This document shows, piece by piece, positions 7,321 through 15,570 of a DNA stretch of 64,000 bases. The notes under the pieces are model-generated. The model was not told the DNA's origin. It saw only the letters and a list, made by a program, of their open reading frames with translations, and did not search any database. Source of the DNA: Bacillus marasmi. GTDB taxonomy: Bacteria; Bacillota; Bacilli; Bacillales; Cytobacillaceae. Where the stretch lies: positions 1-64,000 of the forward strand of contig NZ_LR656171.1 in assembly GCF_902168435.1 (NCBI RefSeq). Reading direction: 5' to 3'. Within the stretch, counting starts at the first letter, position 1. Each line of letters opens with the position of its first letter. A program made the translations under genes and the position numbers.

Positions 7321-9102
7321 TTACAGCGTTACTTTGTGACGATCAACTTTACCAAGTTGGCATTTCACATTTCTTACCATTTCATCAATCAATAGCTCCA
7401 TGCCAATGACTGTTAACGATGCAAAATTAGCGTAAAGTTTCTTTGTTTCCCATTTTAGTTCATTTTTACCGCAAATACTGTGACGGTTAACTTCAAGCAC
7501 TTCACGCTTAATTTCAGCAAGTCCTGCTTCTTTTTCCGCTTCAGGTAATGCTAAGATACCATCGATCCGATCAATGAATTCGAGTGATTTCGTAATCTTT
7601 GTTTCAATGTCGTCGTATGCCGCCTGGTCAATCAGACCGTATTTAAGCTTAAACTGATTTAATAACAATGCAGAATCATAGGTGCCCTTTACGATTTCCT
7701 CACGGCTCATTTGATCGGTTTCATAGCTTAACATATATTTCCACGAAGGTTGAGCCATCGCCGAACGGAACTCTTCAAGCTTCGTATAAAACTTTTTGTA
7801 ACCATACTTTTCTGGGTTTTCAAACGCTGGGCTCCCAGGATCAAGGAATGGTGACAGCGGTGCAACAAAGTAAGCTAAACGTGGATCCTCATCACACAAC
7901 TTGTGAATCTCTTCACAAAACGCAATATTGTCTAAAGCACTTTGATAGGTTTGTCCTGGAATACCAACCATGAAGAATAAGTCGATTTTCGCACAGCCAT
8001 ATTTCAAAGCGAGTTGCAGTGTTTCAATGATTTTTTTGTTTGAACAAGGAAGCTTGCCATTTAAGCGGCGTAAGTCCTCATCCGCTGTTTCAAGTGTCAG
8101 TTCAATACTATATTTTGGTATGGCTTCTTGTAGCTTTTTAAAGAATTTTTCATCCGCAAACTGGAAAAGTTCAAATACGATTTCATTTTTTAAATCCATC
8201 TTCTTTAAGCCTGCTAAAAATTCATCAACGTATTCCGGTCCACCTTGTCTAATATCATTTAATAAGAAAATCGGTGCGCGGCTAAACCGTTGAATAAAAG
8301 CAATATCATTTAACATTTTTTGCGGTGACTTCATCACAATTCGTTTTCGATTACAGTTTAAATCGTAGGCAGTTCTTGAGCCACCACATATTAAACAATT
8401 GTACGTACAACCTTTAGAGGTAAGTAAAGCTGTATTAGGGTATTGGAGCCAGCCTTTGTATGGTAGTGGATCAAGTAGATTACCATATTTAAAGACTGAG
8501 CGGATAACATACCGATAACCTGGGTGCTCGAACTCATCAAGATCATCTGGGACGTAAGTAATCGGATTGTAATGATACTCGCCATCTTTTTTCCAAGTTA
8601 AGTTTGGTATAGTCGTAAACTCTTTATGTCCATTTTCAAGACGATTTAAGAGCATGAGCAACGGTTTTTCCGTTGTATCACCACGCATAACAAAATCAAT
8701 ATAAGGATATTCAATCAGTTCTTTATGGAAATAAGTAGATGAAAGTCCGCCAAAAATGACTGGAACATTTGGGTGTAGTTTTTTCACTACCTTTGCCAAT
8801 TCTACGCTTCCGTGTGCATGTGGTAGCCAATGCAGATCAATACCGAATGCTTTCGTTTTAATCTTTCTTAGCTTCTTCTCGACGTCAAAATTAGGATCTA
8901 ATAGCATTCGATTTGCTATATTGATAATTTTCACCTTTAGGCCATATCGTTCTAGATAGTCTCCAATACTTGTTAAGCCAATTGGGTACATTTCAAAAAC
9001 CGGCGATGAAGGGACGACGTCACTGATGGGACCGGTAAAAATCATTTCCTTCCGAAAATCGTAGACTGTCGGTGGATGTAGTAGGACCAGGTCGTAGATC
9101 AT
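7321..9102 (-). CDS. B12-binding-domain radical SAM protein
   Basis: 593 residues. Residues 1-150 look like the Rossmann-type cobalamin-binding domain common in this class (YPIGLTSIGDYL, GGLSSTYF), with a poorly conserved His motif. C232, C236 and C239 in CTYNCLIC are the radical SAM cluster ligands, and the barrel continues to about residue 450. Such enzymes methylate or rearrange diverse substrates; I recall a Ta0216-like subfamily of similar layout but cannot confirm membership. It is transcribed alone or after the acyl-CoA-synthetase-like gene, from which a terminator separates it. GAGGGTG precedes the ATG. Confidence 0.8.
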   Translation of the reverse strand: MIYDLVLLHPPTVYDFRKEMIFTGPISDVVPSSPVFEMYPIGLTSIGDYLERYGLKVKIINIANRMLLDPNFDVEKKLRKIKTKAFGIDLHWLPHAHGSVELAKVVKKLHPNVPVIFGGLSSTYFHKELIEYPYIDFVMRGDTTEKPLLMLLNRLENGHKEFTTIPNLTWKKDGEYHYNPITYVPDDLDEFEHPGYRYVIRSVFKYGNLLDPLPYKGWLQYPNTALLTSKGCTYNCLICGGSRTAYDLNCNRKRIVMKSPQKMLNDIAFIQRFSRAPIFLLNDIRQGGPEYVDEFLAGLKKMDLKNEIVFELFQFADEKFFKKLQEAIPKYSIELTLETADEDLRRLNGKLPCSNKKIIETLQLALKYGCAKIDLFFMVGIPGQTYQSALDNIAFCEEIHKLCDEDPRLAYFVAPLSPFLDPGSPAFENPEKYGYKKFYTKLEEFRSAMAQPSWKYMLSYETDQMSREEIVKGTYDSALLLNQFKLKYGLIDQAAYDDIETKITKSLEFIDRIDGILALPEAEKEAGLAEIKREVLEVNRHSICGKNELKWETKKLYANFASLTVIGMELLIDEMVRNVKCQLGKVDRHKVTL

Positions 9103-9262
9103 TGGATCACCCTCTATTTAATATATTAGGAAAGTGTTATTTCCTTAAATTTACTATAACCTAAATTAGCAAGAAATGGTCGTGAACATTCGTTGAATTA
9201 TCTTACAATTCAAACAACTTATTTACGGTAAATACTTAATTTATGTGATTATCTTCGCAAAC

Positions 9263-9310
9263 AAAAAAGGATAGCTAACTGTCAGAATTTCCATTCCAAC
9301 AATGCTATCC
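9263..9310 (-). terminator. Rho-independent terminator
   Basis: On the minus strand GGATAGC (9304-9310) pairs with GCTATCC (9269-9275) around a long loop, followed by six T. It ends the acyl-CoA-synthetase-like gene. Confidence 0.75.
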
Positions 9311-9348
9311 AAAATCAAATACATCATATCGTTTATATGTGATATTCA

Positions 9349-10935
9349 TTATCCCAATTCAGTTGAGAGTGCCTCACGAAGCTGATTTTGCAAAAACATT
9401 TTTCTAATTTTACCACTTGCAGTCATTGGGAACTCTTTCATTATGATAAGTTTATCAGGTACCTTATAATCTGCAACTCTTGGTTTTACATAGTCAATAA
9501 GCGCCTGGGCTTCCACCACATAATTTGGTTTTAGTTTTACACACGCGCATGAAATCTCACCAATAGCAGTATCAGGTAAACCTACAATCACCACTTCCAA
9601 AACAGCTGGATTCGAATACAAAATTTCTTCAATCTCACGTGGATAAATAATAAAACCCCCTTTATTAATCACTTCAATTTTTCTGCCAACTATGCGAAGG
9701 TTTCCACGGTTATCGATTACACCAAGGTCACCGGTGGTAAACCATCCATCCTCACCTAACACCTGGCCTGATTCTTCAGGCATTAAGTAATATCCTTTCA
9801 TCACCCCAGGTCCTCGACATGCCACTTCCCCTAATTCACCGGGGAGTGCTTCACCACCGTTGCTATTTAATATTGCAATTTCTGTTCCAGGAAGAGGTCT
9901 TCCAACAGTTTCAGCACGTGTCATATCGTCATCAGGAAATGATGTCATCGTTAAAATTTGTGAGGTTTCACTCATCCCGTAGGCTACAACAATTTCGCAC
10001 CCCATTTCCTTACGGATTCGTTTCACAACCTCCACTGGGCAAGTTGCCCCAGTAATAATACCAGTCCGAAGTGCAGAAAGATCATAATTTGGGAATTCAT
10101 AAAGATTTAATTCAGAAATAAACATAGTTGGATAACCATTTTTAATTGTCACTTGTTCCGATTCCATTAACTCCAAGGCTGCCTTTGGTTTATATTCCTC
10201 CATCAACACCATTCTTGCTCCAACAGCAATCGTACTTATTATGGTAGGGATCATTCCGAACACATGAAAGGCAGGTACTGCAACTAAAAACACATCGTTT
10301 GGCCTGCAATCCATTTTCTCAGCAGAGGCTACTGCTATGGAAACGACGTTAGAATGCGTAAGCATCACACCATTAAGTGTACCTGTTGAACCTGGTGTAT
10401 ACAGAATCGTGTATACATCATCCGCTGGATTAATAGGGACAGGAGTAAAATCCACCCCACCCGAAATTTGTTTGACTAAATCCTGATAACTATGCATTTC
10501 AGCCAATTCGCAGCGAACTGATATAAAACTTTGTAAAGATGGAACATCCTTCCAAGTAGACATTAATCTTTCTAGAATATCAACACCGTTGAATTCATTA
10601 GTGATAAATATCGCTTTTGCGTTAGAGTGGTTTAAGATATAAGTAAATTCATCTGTGCTAAGACCGTGATAAATGGGAACAAGAATTGCTCCTAGGTTAG
10701 AAACAGCCATGTAAATAACAACATATTCATTCCAATTTGGTAAACAAACAGCAACACGGTCCCCTTTTTGAATTCCAAGTTCACTTAACGCTGCGGCTAG
10801 CACCTGCGAATCTTTCCACAGCTCTCGATACGACATCCGTTTGTAACCATCATAGGAAGCTTCATGATCCGTACTTCTGTTGTAAGCGCTTAACAGTAAT
10901 TCCGTCACACTTTGCTTCCTGTTTACTCCTGGCAA
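9349..10935 (-). CDS. AMP-binding acyl-CoA synthetase-like protein with altered P-loop
   Basis: 528 residues, an adenylate-forming enzyme of the fatty acyl-CoA ligase type. Residues 179-190 read YTPGSTGTLNGV where the family has YTSGTTGxPKG: Pro replaces Ser and Asn replaces the usually conserved Lys. Other motifs are intact, including AYGMSE, the TGDLG and the C-terminal catalytic Lys in MTASGKIRK. It may activate a carboxylic acid, but the substrate is unknown and activity could be reduced. The start is TTG at 10933-10935, with GGAGGTGGGAG ten bases upstream. It is isolated from other lipid genes; the paralogue at 33623-35266 has a canonical P-loop. Confidence 0.85.
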   Translation of the reverse strand: MPGVNRKQSVTELLLSAYNRSTDHEASYDGYKRMSYRELWKDSQVLAAALSELGIQKGDRVAVCLPNWNEYVVIYMAVSNLGAILVPIYHGLSTDEFTYILNHSNAKAIFITNEFNGVDILERLMSTWKDVPSLQSFISVRCELAEMHSYQDLVKQISGGVDFTPVPINPADDVYTILYTPGSTGTLNGVMLTHSNVVSIAVASAEKMDCRPNDVFLVAVPAFHVFGMIPTIISTIAVGARMVLMEEYKPKAALELMESEQVTIKNGYPTMFISELNLYEFPNYDLSALRTGIITGATCPVEVVKRIRKEMGCEIVVAYGMSETSQILTMTSFPDDDMTRAETVGRPLPGTEIAILNSNGGEALPGELGEVACRGPGVMKGYYLMPEESGQVLGEDGWFTTGDLGVIDNRGNLRIVGRKIEVINKGGFIIYPREIEEILYSNPAVLEVVIVGLPDTAIGEISCACVKLKPNYVVEAQALIDYVKPRVADYKVPDKLIIMKEFPMTASGKIRKMFLQNQLREALSTELG

Positions 10936-11191
10936 TTTTCTCCCACCTCCAAGCTACGTAAATTCAGTTGACCAAAGTGATATCGAATGAATCTTGCAAA
11001 GATGTAAAGGCTTTCTAAAATCTGAACAGTTAACTTGTTTTTATTTTTAATATTTTGAATATTCGTAATCATTATACTACTTACTTCAAAAATTTTACAC
11101 ATTTTTTGTTTATTTCTTGCACGCTTTTCCCTAATATTACAATCCAAATATTAGAAATTATTTGGTATACTTATCATTAGAGGTGATGAAT

Positions 11192-12265
11192 ATGGCTACA
11201 GCCTTAAAGAAGAAAAAACTCATTCTATACTTTGGGTTAATTTCACTAATCTTGTTCAGCAACTTTGTTTTATACCGGTTACCAGTTATGCAACCTATTC
11301 CAAACGGGGCAGTTCTTGGTTCAATTTTTGACTTAATGCTTCTTATACCCTTATTAACGTATTTTTTTATCATTCGAAAACGATATTCTTTAAAGTATAT
11401 CGGAATAGTCATATTAGCCGGTTACGGAGCAGCCTATTTCATCATTCCCAACCAACACCTGCAGCAGTATCCCTTTATCCATTATATCGTGGCTATTTCG
11501 GAAGGTTCGCTTGTGTTATTGGAGCTTTACATTATATATAAAGTCCTCACGAAATTACCTTCGATAATTCGTGAGTATCGCAGTATCTCCCAGCAAAACT
11601 CCTTTTTTCAATATAACTTAAGAAATGCGATTGAAAAGCATTTAAATCATATGCCGATGTTACATGTATTTTTATCAGAGCTTTCGATTTTTTATTATTC
11701 GCTATTTTCTTGGCGTGCAAAAGCTACCGTTGCTAACGGTCAGACCTACACCTATCATCAAAAAACGAGCACCATTTCCGTCTATATTTTGTTGATTCAT
11801 GCTACCGTTTTAGAATCGGTAGGCTTTCATTATTTATTACACTCCTGGAACGCAATTGTTGCTTACGTTTTACTATTTTTAAATGTGTATGCCGTTCTTT
11901 ATTTTCTCGGTGAAATTCAAGCAACAAGGCTGACACCGTTTTATTTATCAAATCAAGCCCTTTATTTACAGGTCGGTTTATCAAAAAGCATGGAGATCCC
12001 GCTTGATAAAATCAAATTAGTAAAGCATTATGAGGGTCCAGAAAAAATCAAGCGTAAAGATGCAAAAAATTCTTTCGATGCTCGTGCTGTTGATTTTATT
12101 ATGGAAAAACCGATGTTTGAAATCCAATTAACAGAGCCCGTAACGGTTCGCTTAATGTATGGTTTAAAAAGTAAAGCTGATAGAATCCTTGTAAGCGTTG
12201 ATGAGCCGAATCAATTTCAGTTTAAACTAAATGAAATGATTGAGCGAAGAAGATCTGAATACTAA
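11192..12265 (+). CDS. Integral membrane protein of unknown function
   Basis: 357 residues with eight or so hydrophobic segments in the first 260 residues, then a soluble C-terminal region (LDKIKLVKHYEG to the end) rich in Lys and Glu that resembles a cytoplasmic beta domain. The open frame begins at 11162, but AGAGGTGA lies six bases before the ATG at 11192 and the following MATALKKKK is a normal cytoplasmic N-terminus. I recognise no catalytic motif. A degenerate surface-protein fragment and repeats follow it. Confidence 0.7.
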   Translation: MATALKKKKLILYFGLISLILFSNFVLYRLPVMQPIPNGAVLGSIFDLMLLIPLLTYFFIIRKRYSLKYIGIVILAGYGAAYFIIPNQHLQQYPFIHYIVAISEGSLVLLELYIIYKVLTKLPSIIREYRSISQQNSFFQYNLRNAIEKHLNHMPMLHVFLSELSIFYYSLFSWRAKATVANGQTYTYHQKTSTISVYILLIHATVLESVGFHYLLHSWNAIVAYVLLFLNVYAVLYFLGEIQATRLTPFYLSNQALYLQVGLSKSMEIPLDKIKLVKHYEGPEKIKRKDAKNSFDARAVDFIMEKPMFEIQLTEPVTVRLMYGLKSKADRILVSVDEPNQFQFKLNEMIERRRSEY

Positions 12266-12306
12266 TCTAATCGGTTCTCATTGAGTGCAATCTATGCCTC
12301 ATTTGA

Positions 12307-12552
12307 GGACCATTTTTATTTCGTGGATATGCTGGTACAAAAAACGTTTCCTCAACTAACAACACTACTCCAAGCTCAGACAGTGGTACATCTGAACTAA
12401 AAGCTAATCAGGAATTACCAAACACTGCAACAAATTCCTATAATGCGTTGTTGTTTGGGACTGTAGTACTTGCTCTAGGAACATTATTGGCGTTTAGAAA
12501 AATGCAAAATGCTAATTTAATCGTCTGTAACTTTCTATTACACTTAAGATGA
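12307..12552 (+). pseudogene. Remnant of a sortase-anchored surface protein (LPNTA sorting signal)
   Basis: This frame is open from a stop at 12304-12306 to TGA at 12550-12552 and has no start codon. It encodes a Ser/Thr/Asn-rich stretch, then LPNTA, a hydrophobic segment of about 20 residues (NALLFGTVVLALGTLLAF) and RK: the full layout of a Gram-positive cell-wall sorting signal. LPNTA is the variant known for Bacillus class D/C-type sortases. Sixteen extra residues after the RK suggest the true stop was lost. The rest of the gene is missing, so this is a decayed 3' end. Confidence 0.65.
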
Positions 12553-12563
12553 TTATATAGAAA

Positions 12564-13034
12564 AAAAGCCGGGACATAAGTGTTTCAACTAAACAAAAAT
12601 CGAACTATCATGCGAATTTCTAACTTAGAATTTCCTAATAGTTCGATCTTTTTTATTCCCTTTTTACAATATGTACTACCTTAAAATAACTGTGGTTAAC
12701 ATAGATGTGTAAATGATCTTGCATGCGGGGCTGTTACCGTTGTGTTTGAAAATAAGCGGAAGAATTCCGCTTATTTTGGGAAATGCCCATATTTCCTTAA
12801 AAATAACGGGAGTTTTTCCGCTTATTTCATAAAAATCACTGGATTTTGTCCTTTTGAGAGTAATTAAGCGGAAATTTTCCTCTTATTACAGCTCAATTAG
12901 CCCCCCTTACATACAATAAGCGGAAATTCTCCTCTTATTGTTTCTCATACATACATGAAAATTAACGCTGAACTTTAATTTAGTCCTCCATAAGTATCAT
13001 TCGGTTTTAATAAGTGGACAATTTAGTTCTATCG
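12564..13034. repeat. Long inverted repeat, left copy
   Basis: This segment is homologous in reverse orientation to 20194-20676. Both contain, in mirrored order, a GGGACATAAGT end, a hairpin with CGAACTAT/ATAGTTCG arms around a TTCTAACTTAGAA core (12600-12652), four units of the type ATAAGCGGAA...TTCCGCTTATT, and an ATTCGGTTTTAAT end. The hairpin plus T-rich flank can act as a bidirectional terminator. No protein is encoded. Confidence 0.8.
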
Positions 13035-13045
13035 CAGCTTCTTTC

Positions 13046-14065
13046 TCAGTTATTTAGATTCGCTTTAGCTAACTCATCCCTGTCTGAGGCAATCGGAGGC
13101 TGTTCTAACCATTTATTTTTTATCATGATATTCGCTCCATCCTCAGAATAAAGCTGAACTTCTACCATTAACCTACTATACATCACTCCAATATCTACCC
13201 TTGGACTTTGAGCGATACCTGTTCCGTAATATCCGATGCTCAATCCGATTAGTGCTGATGTATAAAACATCATGAGCTTATCCGAAAAAGTATAAGCCGT
13301 GCTATTAGTAATTTCTGTTGCCCAAGTAGTCGGCACCGATAGATAGCTATCTTCGAATTTCTTTCCAAATAATTTGATATGTTTTTTGGCGATTTCAATG
13401 CCTCTAATAAAAAATTGTTTTACTTCTTTATCCTGAGCAACTTGACAAAACCCTGCTAATGTAGCAGCACCTAAAGCATTTCTCAGAATATTAGCAAATA
13501 AATTTGTTATTTCAGAAGCCACTAGGGGTCTTTTTTCACCAATAATATCCCAGACAAACCCTTGCTTTTTTACAAACTCTGGTCTTTCTAAATTCGGAAG
13601 ATATGGCGACCTTATGTAAAGTCCTTTTGATAAAAGCACTTCTTTTGACTTTTTATAAAGCTGCATCGTCTCTGAAATGCATTCCATATAATAATCGGTT
13701 ATGTCAGCTCGAGCGGAAGCTGACAAACTTGCTGAGTAAATTGTAAGTCCAATCATAGACATCTGGTGCACAAAGTTTAAAGCATAGTTATCTGAAAATA
13801 ATCTAGGCGCACTTAAATCAACATCATCTTTAATATTAAAACCGTGTGGGATTGCAAATTTTTCTTCCTTAAATAGATGAGTTAATTTTTCTATATGGCG
13901 TTTCGATAGTTCTAAAGCGTGTTCAATGATAGGCTTAATATCTTCATCCTCTGCTTTTTCTACAAAATAGGTAAGGATGCAGATACTTCCACTATCATTC
14001 ATATACTGTGCCCACAGCTGAGCAATTTCTGAAGACGTCAACCTCACTTGCTTCCCTCTATCCAT
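13046..14065 (-). CDS. DUF3231 family protein
   Basis: 339 residues built from two similar halves of about 165 residues (first half LTSSEIAQLWAQYMND, second half LVASEITNLFANILRN), each predicted as a helical bundle of ferritin-like appearance. This duplicated layout is that of the DUF3231 family found in Bacillus, often linked with spores, but of unknown activity. GGAGGC lies six bases before the ATG at 14063-14065; the longer frame to 14116 is rejected. It lies inside the region bounded by the inverted repeats and converges on nothing; its stop is only 12 bases from the left repeat. Confidence 0.8.
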   Translation of the reverse strand: MDRGKQVRLTSSEIAQLWAQYMNDSGSICILTYFVEKAEDEDIKPIIEHALELSKRHIEKLTHLFKEEKFAIPHGFNIKDDVDLSAPRLFSDNYALNFVHQMSMIGLTIYSASLSASARADITDYYMECISETMQLYKKSKEVLLSKGLYIRSPYLPNLERPEFVKKQGFVWDIIGEKRPLVASEITNLFANILRNALGAATLAGFCQVAQDKEVKQFFIRGIEIAKKHIKLFGKKFEDSYLSVPTTWATEITNSTAYTFSDKLMMFYTSALIGLSIGYYGTGIAQSPRVDIGVMYSRLMVEVQLYSEDGANIMIKNKWLEQPPIASDRDELAKANLNN

Positions 14066-14255
14066 ATTAAAGCCTCCGTATCTAATGGATTTTAGAATTA
14101 TCTTAGTTTTCGCCATTACGTTTTACTTATTCGTTTGTACCTTTGCAGTTCATAATTTACTACCAAAACTCAATGTACCTGTTGGAAACAAGCACCTAAT
14201 TAATATTTTTATTTACATTGTTATAATATTGTTTTGAGAGAAGGGAGGCAAACTA

Positions 14256-15074
14256 GTGAAGATATTGAAGTACAGTCTTCTTTTCATCATCATAATTGGC
14301 ATTAGTAGCGCTGCCTGGATGTATTATCCACAATTCAAAATTAATAAACTTAAGCAGGAGTCAATATCGGTGGAGAAAATAGAGGATACCATTTCGATTT
14401 TTGAGCATTACAGAAATATGAATCAAGAGGTGATCTATCATTTAGCGCTTGGAGATTCTGTTGTTCGTGGTTATGGGGTCAATGATAACGAAAATTTAGT
14501 AAGTCGATTTTCTCATCAACTATCATTATTGACTGGAAAAAATGTTGATTTTTCAAATGCCGGAATAAACGGAAGTACCAGCAATGAATTGATGAGTTTA
14601 ATTGAGGATGGTCATTTTGATGCTGAAATTGCCAAAGCCAATATCATAACGATTAATATTGGTGGTAATGATGTATTAAAAGGCGCACAACAACTCAACT
14701 ATTCCAAGGCACTACAAGGCTTTGATGAGGTCCAATCGACGTTTATTAAAAATCTTACCGGTGTTTCAAGCAAAATTAAACAAATAAATCCCAATGCTAC
14801 CGTTTTGTTTTTAGAATTATATAATCCAATGAACCCTAATGATAGTCTTTATCCAATTGCCGATCAGCTTTTACCAAAGTGGAATATCAACATTTATGAA
14901 ATCGCACAAAAGCACCCAGGTGCGTTGGTGATTGAGACTACCGAAGTCATCAATGGGGAGAATCTTCAAAACCTTTCAATTGATGGGATTCATCCAAATT
15001 CAAATGGTCATGCTGCCATTTCTGATTTGATGATTAATCAATTGAAAAGGGTTCGGATTAGTGTGGCAGTTTAA
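14256..15074 (+). CDS. SGNH/GDSL-type hydrolase, membrane-anchored or secreted
   Basis: 272 residues. A hydrophobic N-terminal segment (residues 5-22) acts as signal or anchor. Block I is GDSVVRGYG near residue 67, block III GGNDVL near 135, and block V DGIHPN near 247, giving the Ser, Gly/Asn and Asp/His residues of SGNH esterases. Similar Bacillus proteins act on lipids or cell-wall esters; the substrate cannot be read here. GGGAGG lies nine bases before the GTG start. The gene converges on the SNF2 helicase gene, with the hairpin array between them. Confidence 0.85.
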   Translation: MKILKYSLLFIIIIGISSAAWMYYPQFKINKLKQESISVEKIEDTISIFEHYRNMNQEVIYHLALGDSVVRGYGVNDNENLVSRFSHQLSLLTGKNVDFSNAGINGSTSNELMSLIEDGHFDAEIAKANIITINIGGNDVLKGAQQLNYSKALQGFDEVQSTFIKNLTGVSSKIKQINPNATVLFLELYNPMNPNDSLYPIADQLLPKWNINIYEIAQKHPGALVIETTEVINGENLQNLSIDGIHPNSNGHAAISDLMINQLKRVRISVAV

Positions 15075-15118
15075 AGAAAATTTTCTTTGGAGGTTTTTTA
15101 ACCTTATTAACTAAAAGT

Positions 15119-15533
15119 AGTCCATGAGTTCACTTCTATTATGTTTTCCCCTTGTTTTGGTCTTATGAAGGGCTCATGAGACCACTTTCTGACATTACTT
15201 TGATTCGTTTTGGACTCATGAAAGCCTCATGAGACCACTTCTTTTATTTTTCCGACTCGTTTTGGACTCATGAAAGCCTCATGAGATCACTTCTTCCATA
15301 TTTCCGACTAGTTTTGGTCTCATGAAAGCCTCATGAGATCACTTCTTCCATTTTTCCGACTAGTTTTGGTCTCATGAAAGCCTCATGAGACCACTTCTTC
15401 CATTTTTCCGACTGGATTTGGTCTCATGAAAGCCTCATGAGACCACTTCACTCATTTTTCCGACTGGATTAGGTCTCATGAAAGCCTCATGAGACCACTT
15501 CTCCCATTTTCGCTCATTGTTTTGGTCTCATGG
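15119..15533. repeat. Tandem hairpin array, 52-bp period
   Basis: Seven full units and partial ones at both ends. Each unit holds a palindrome of two 10-base arms, GGTCTCATGA and TCATGAGACC, around AAGCC. Palindromes begin at 15159, 15212, 15264, 15316, 15368, 15420 and 15472, with a half unit at 15524: spacing 53 once, then 52 each time. The intervening CACTTCTTCCATTTTTCC is also conserved. It fills the space between two converging genes. Spacers are not unique, so this is not a CRISPR array. Confidence 0.9.
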
Positions 15534-15570
15534 CGACTGAACCTACTCTAACCACGGTCAACGTTTCATT

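Noticed and set aside
11192-12265. Carotenoid oxygenase, a name sometimes attached to similar Bacillus membrane proteins
   Set aside because: No four-His iron site or beta-propeller pattern is visible; it is a multi-pass membrane protein.
12564-13034. Terminal repeats of an intact transposon
   Set aside because: No transposase lies between the copies, and no target-site duplication could be recognised at the ends.
14256-15074. Phage or toxin gene
   Set aside because: SGNH blocks I, III and V are all present, so it is an ordinary hydrolase.
15119-15533. CRISPR array
   Set aside because: The whole 52-base unit is conserved, including what would be spacers, and no cas gene is present.
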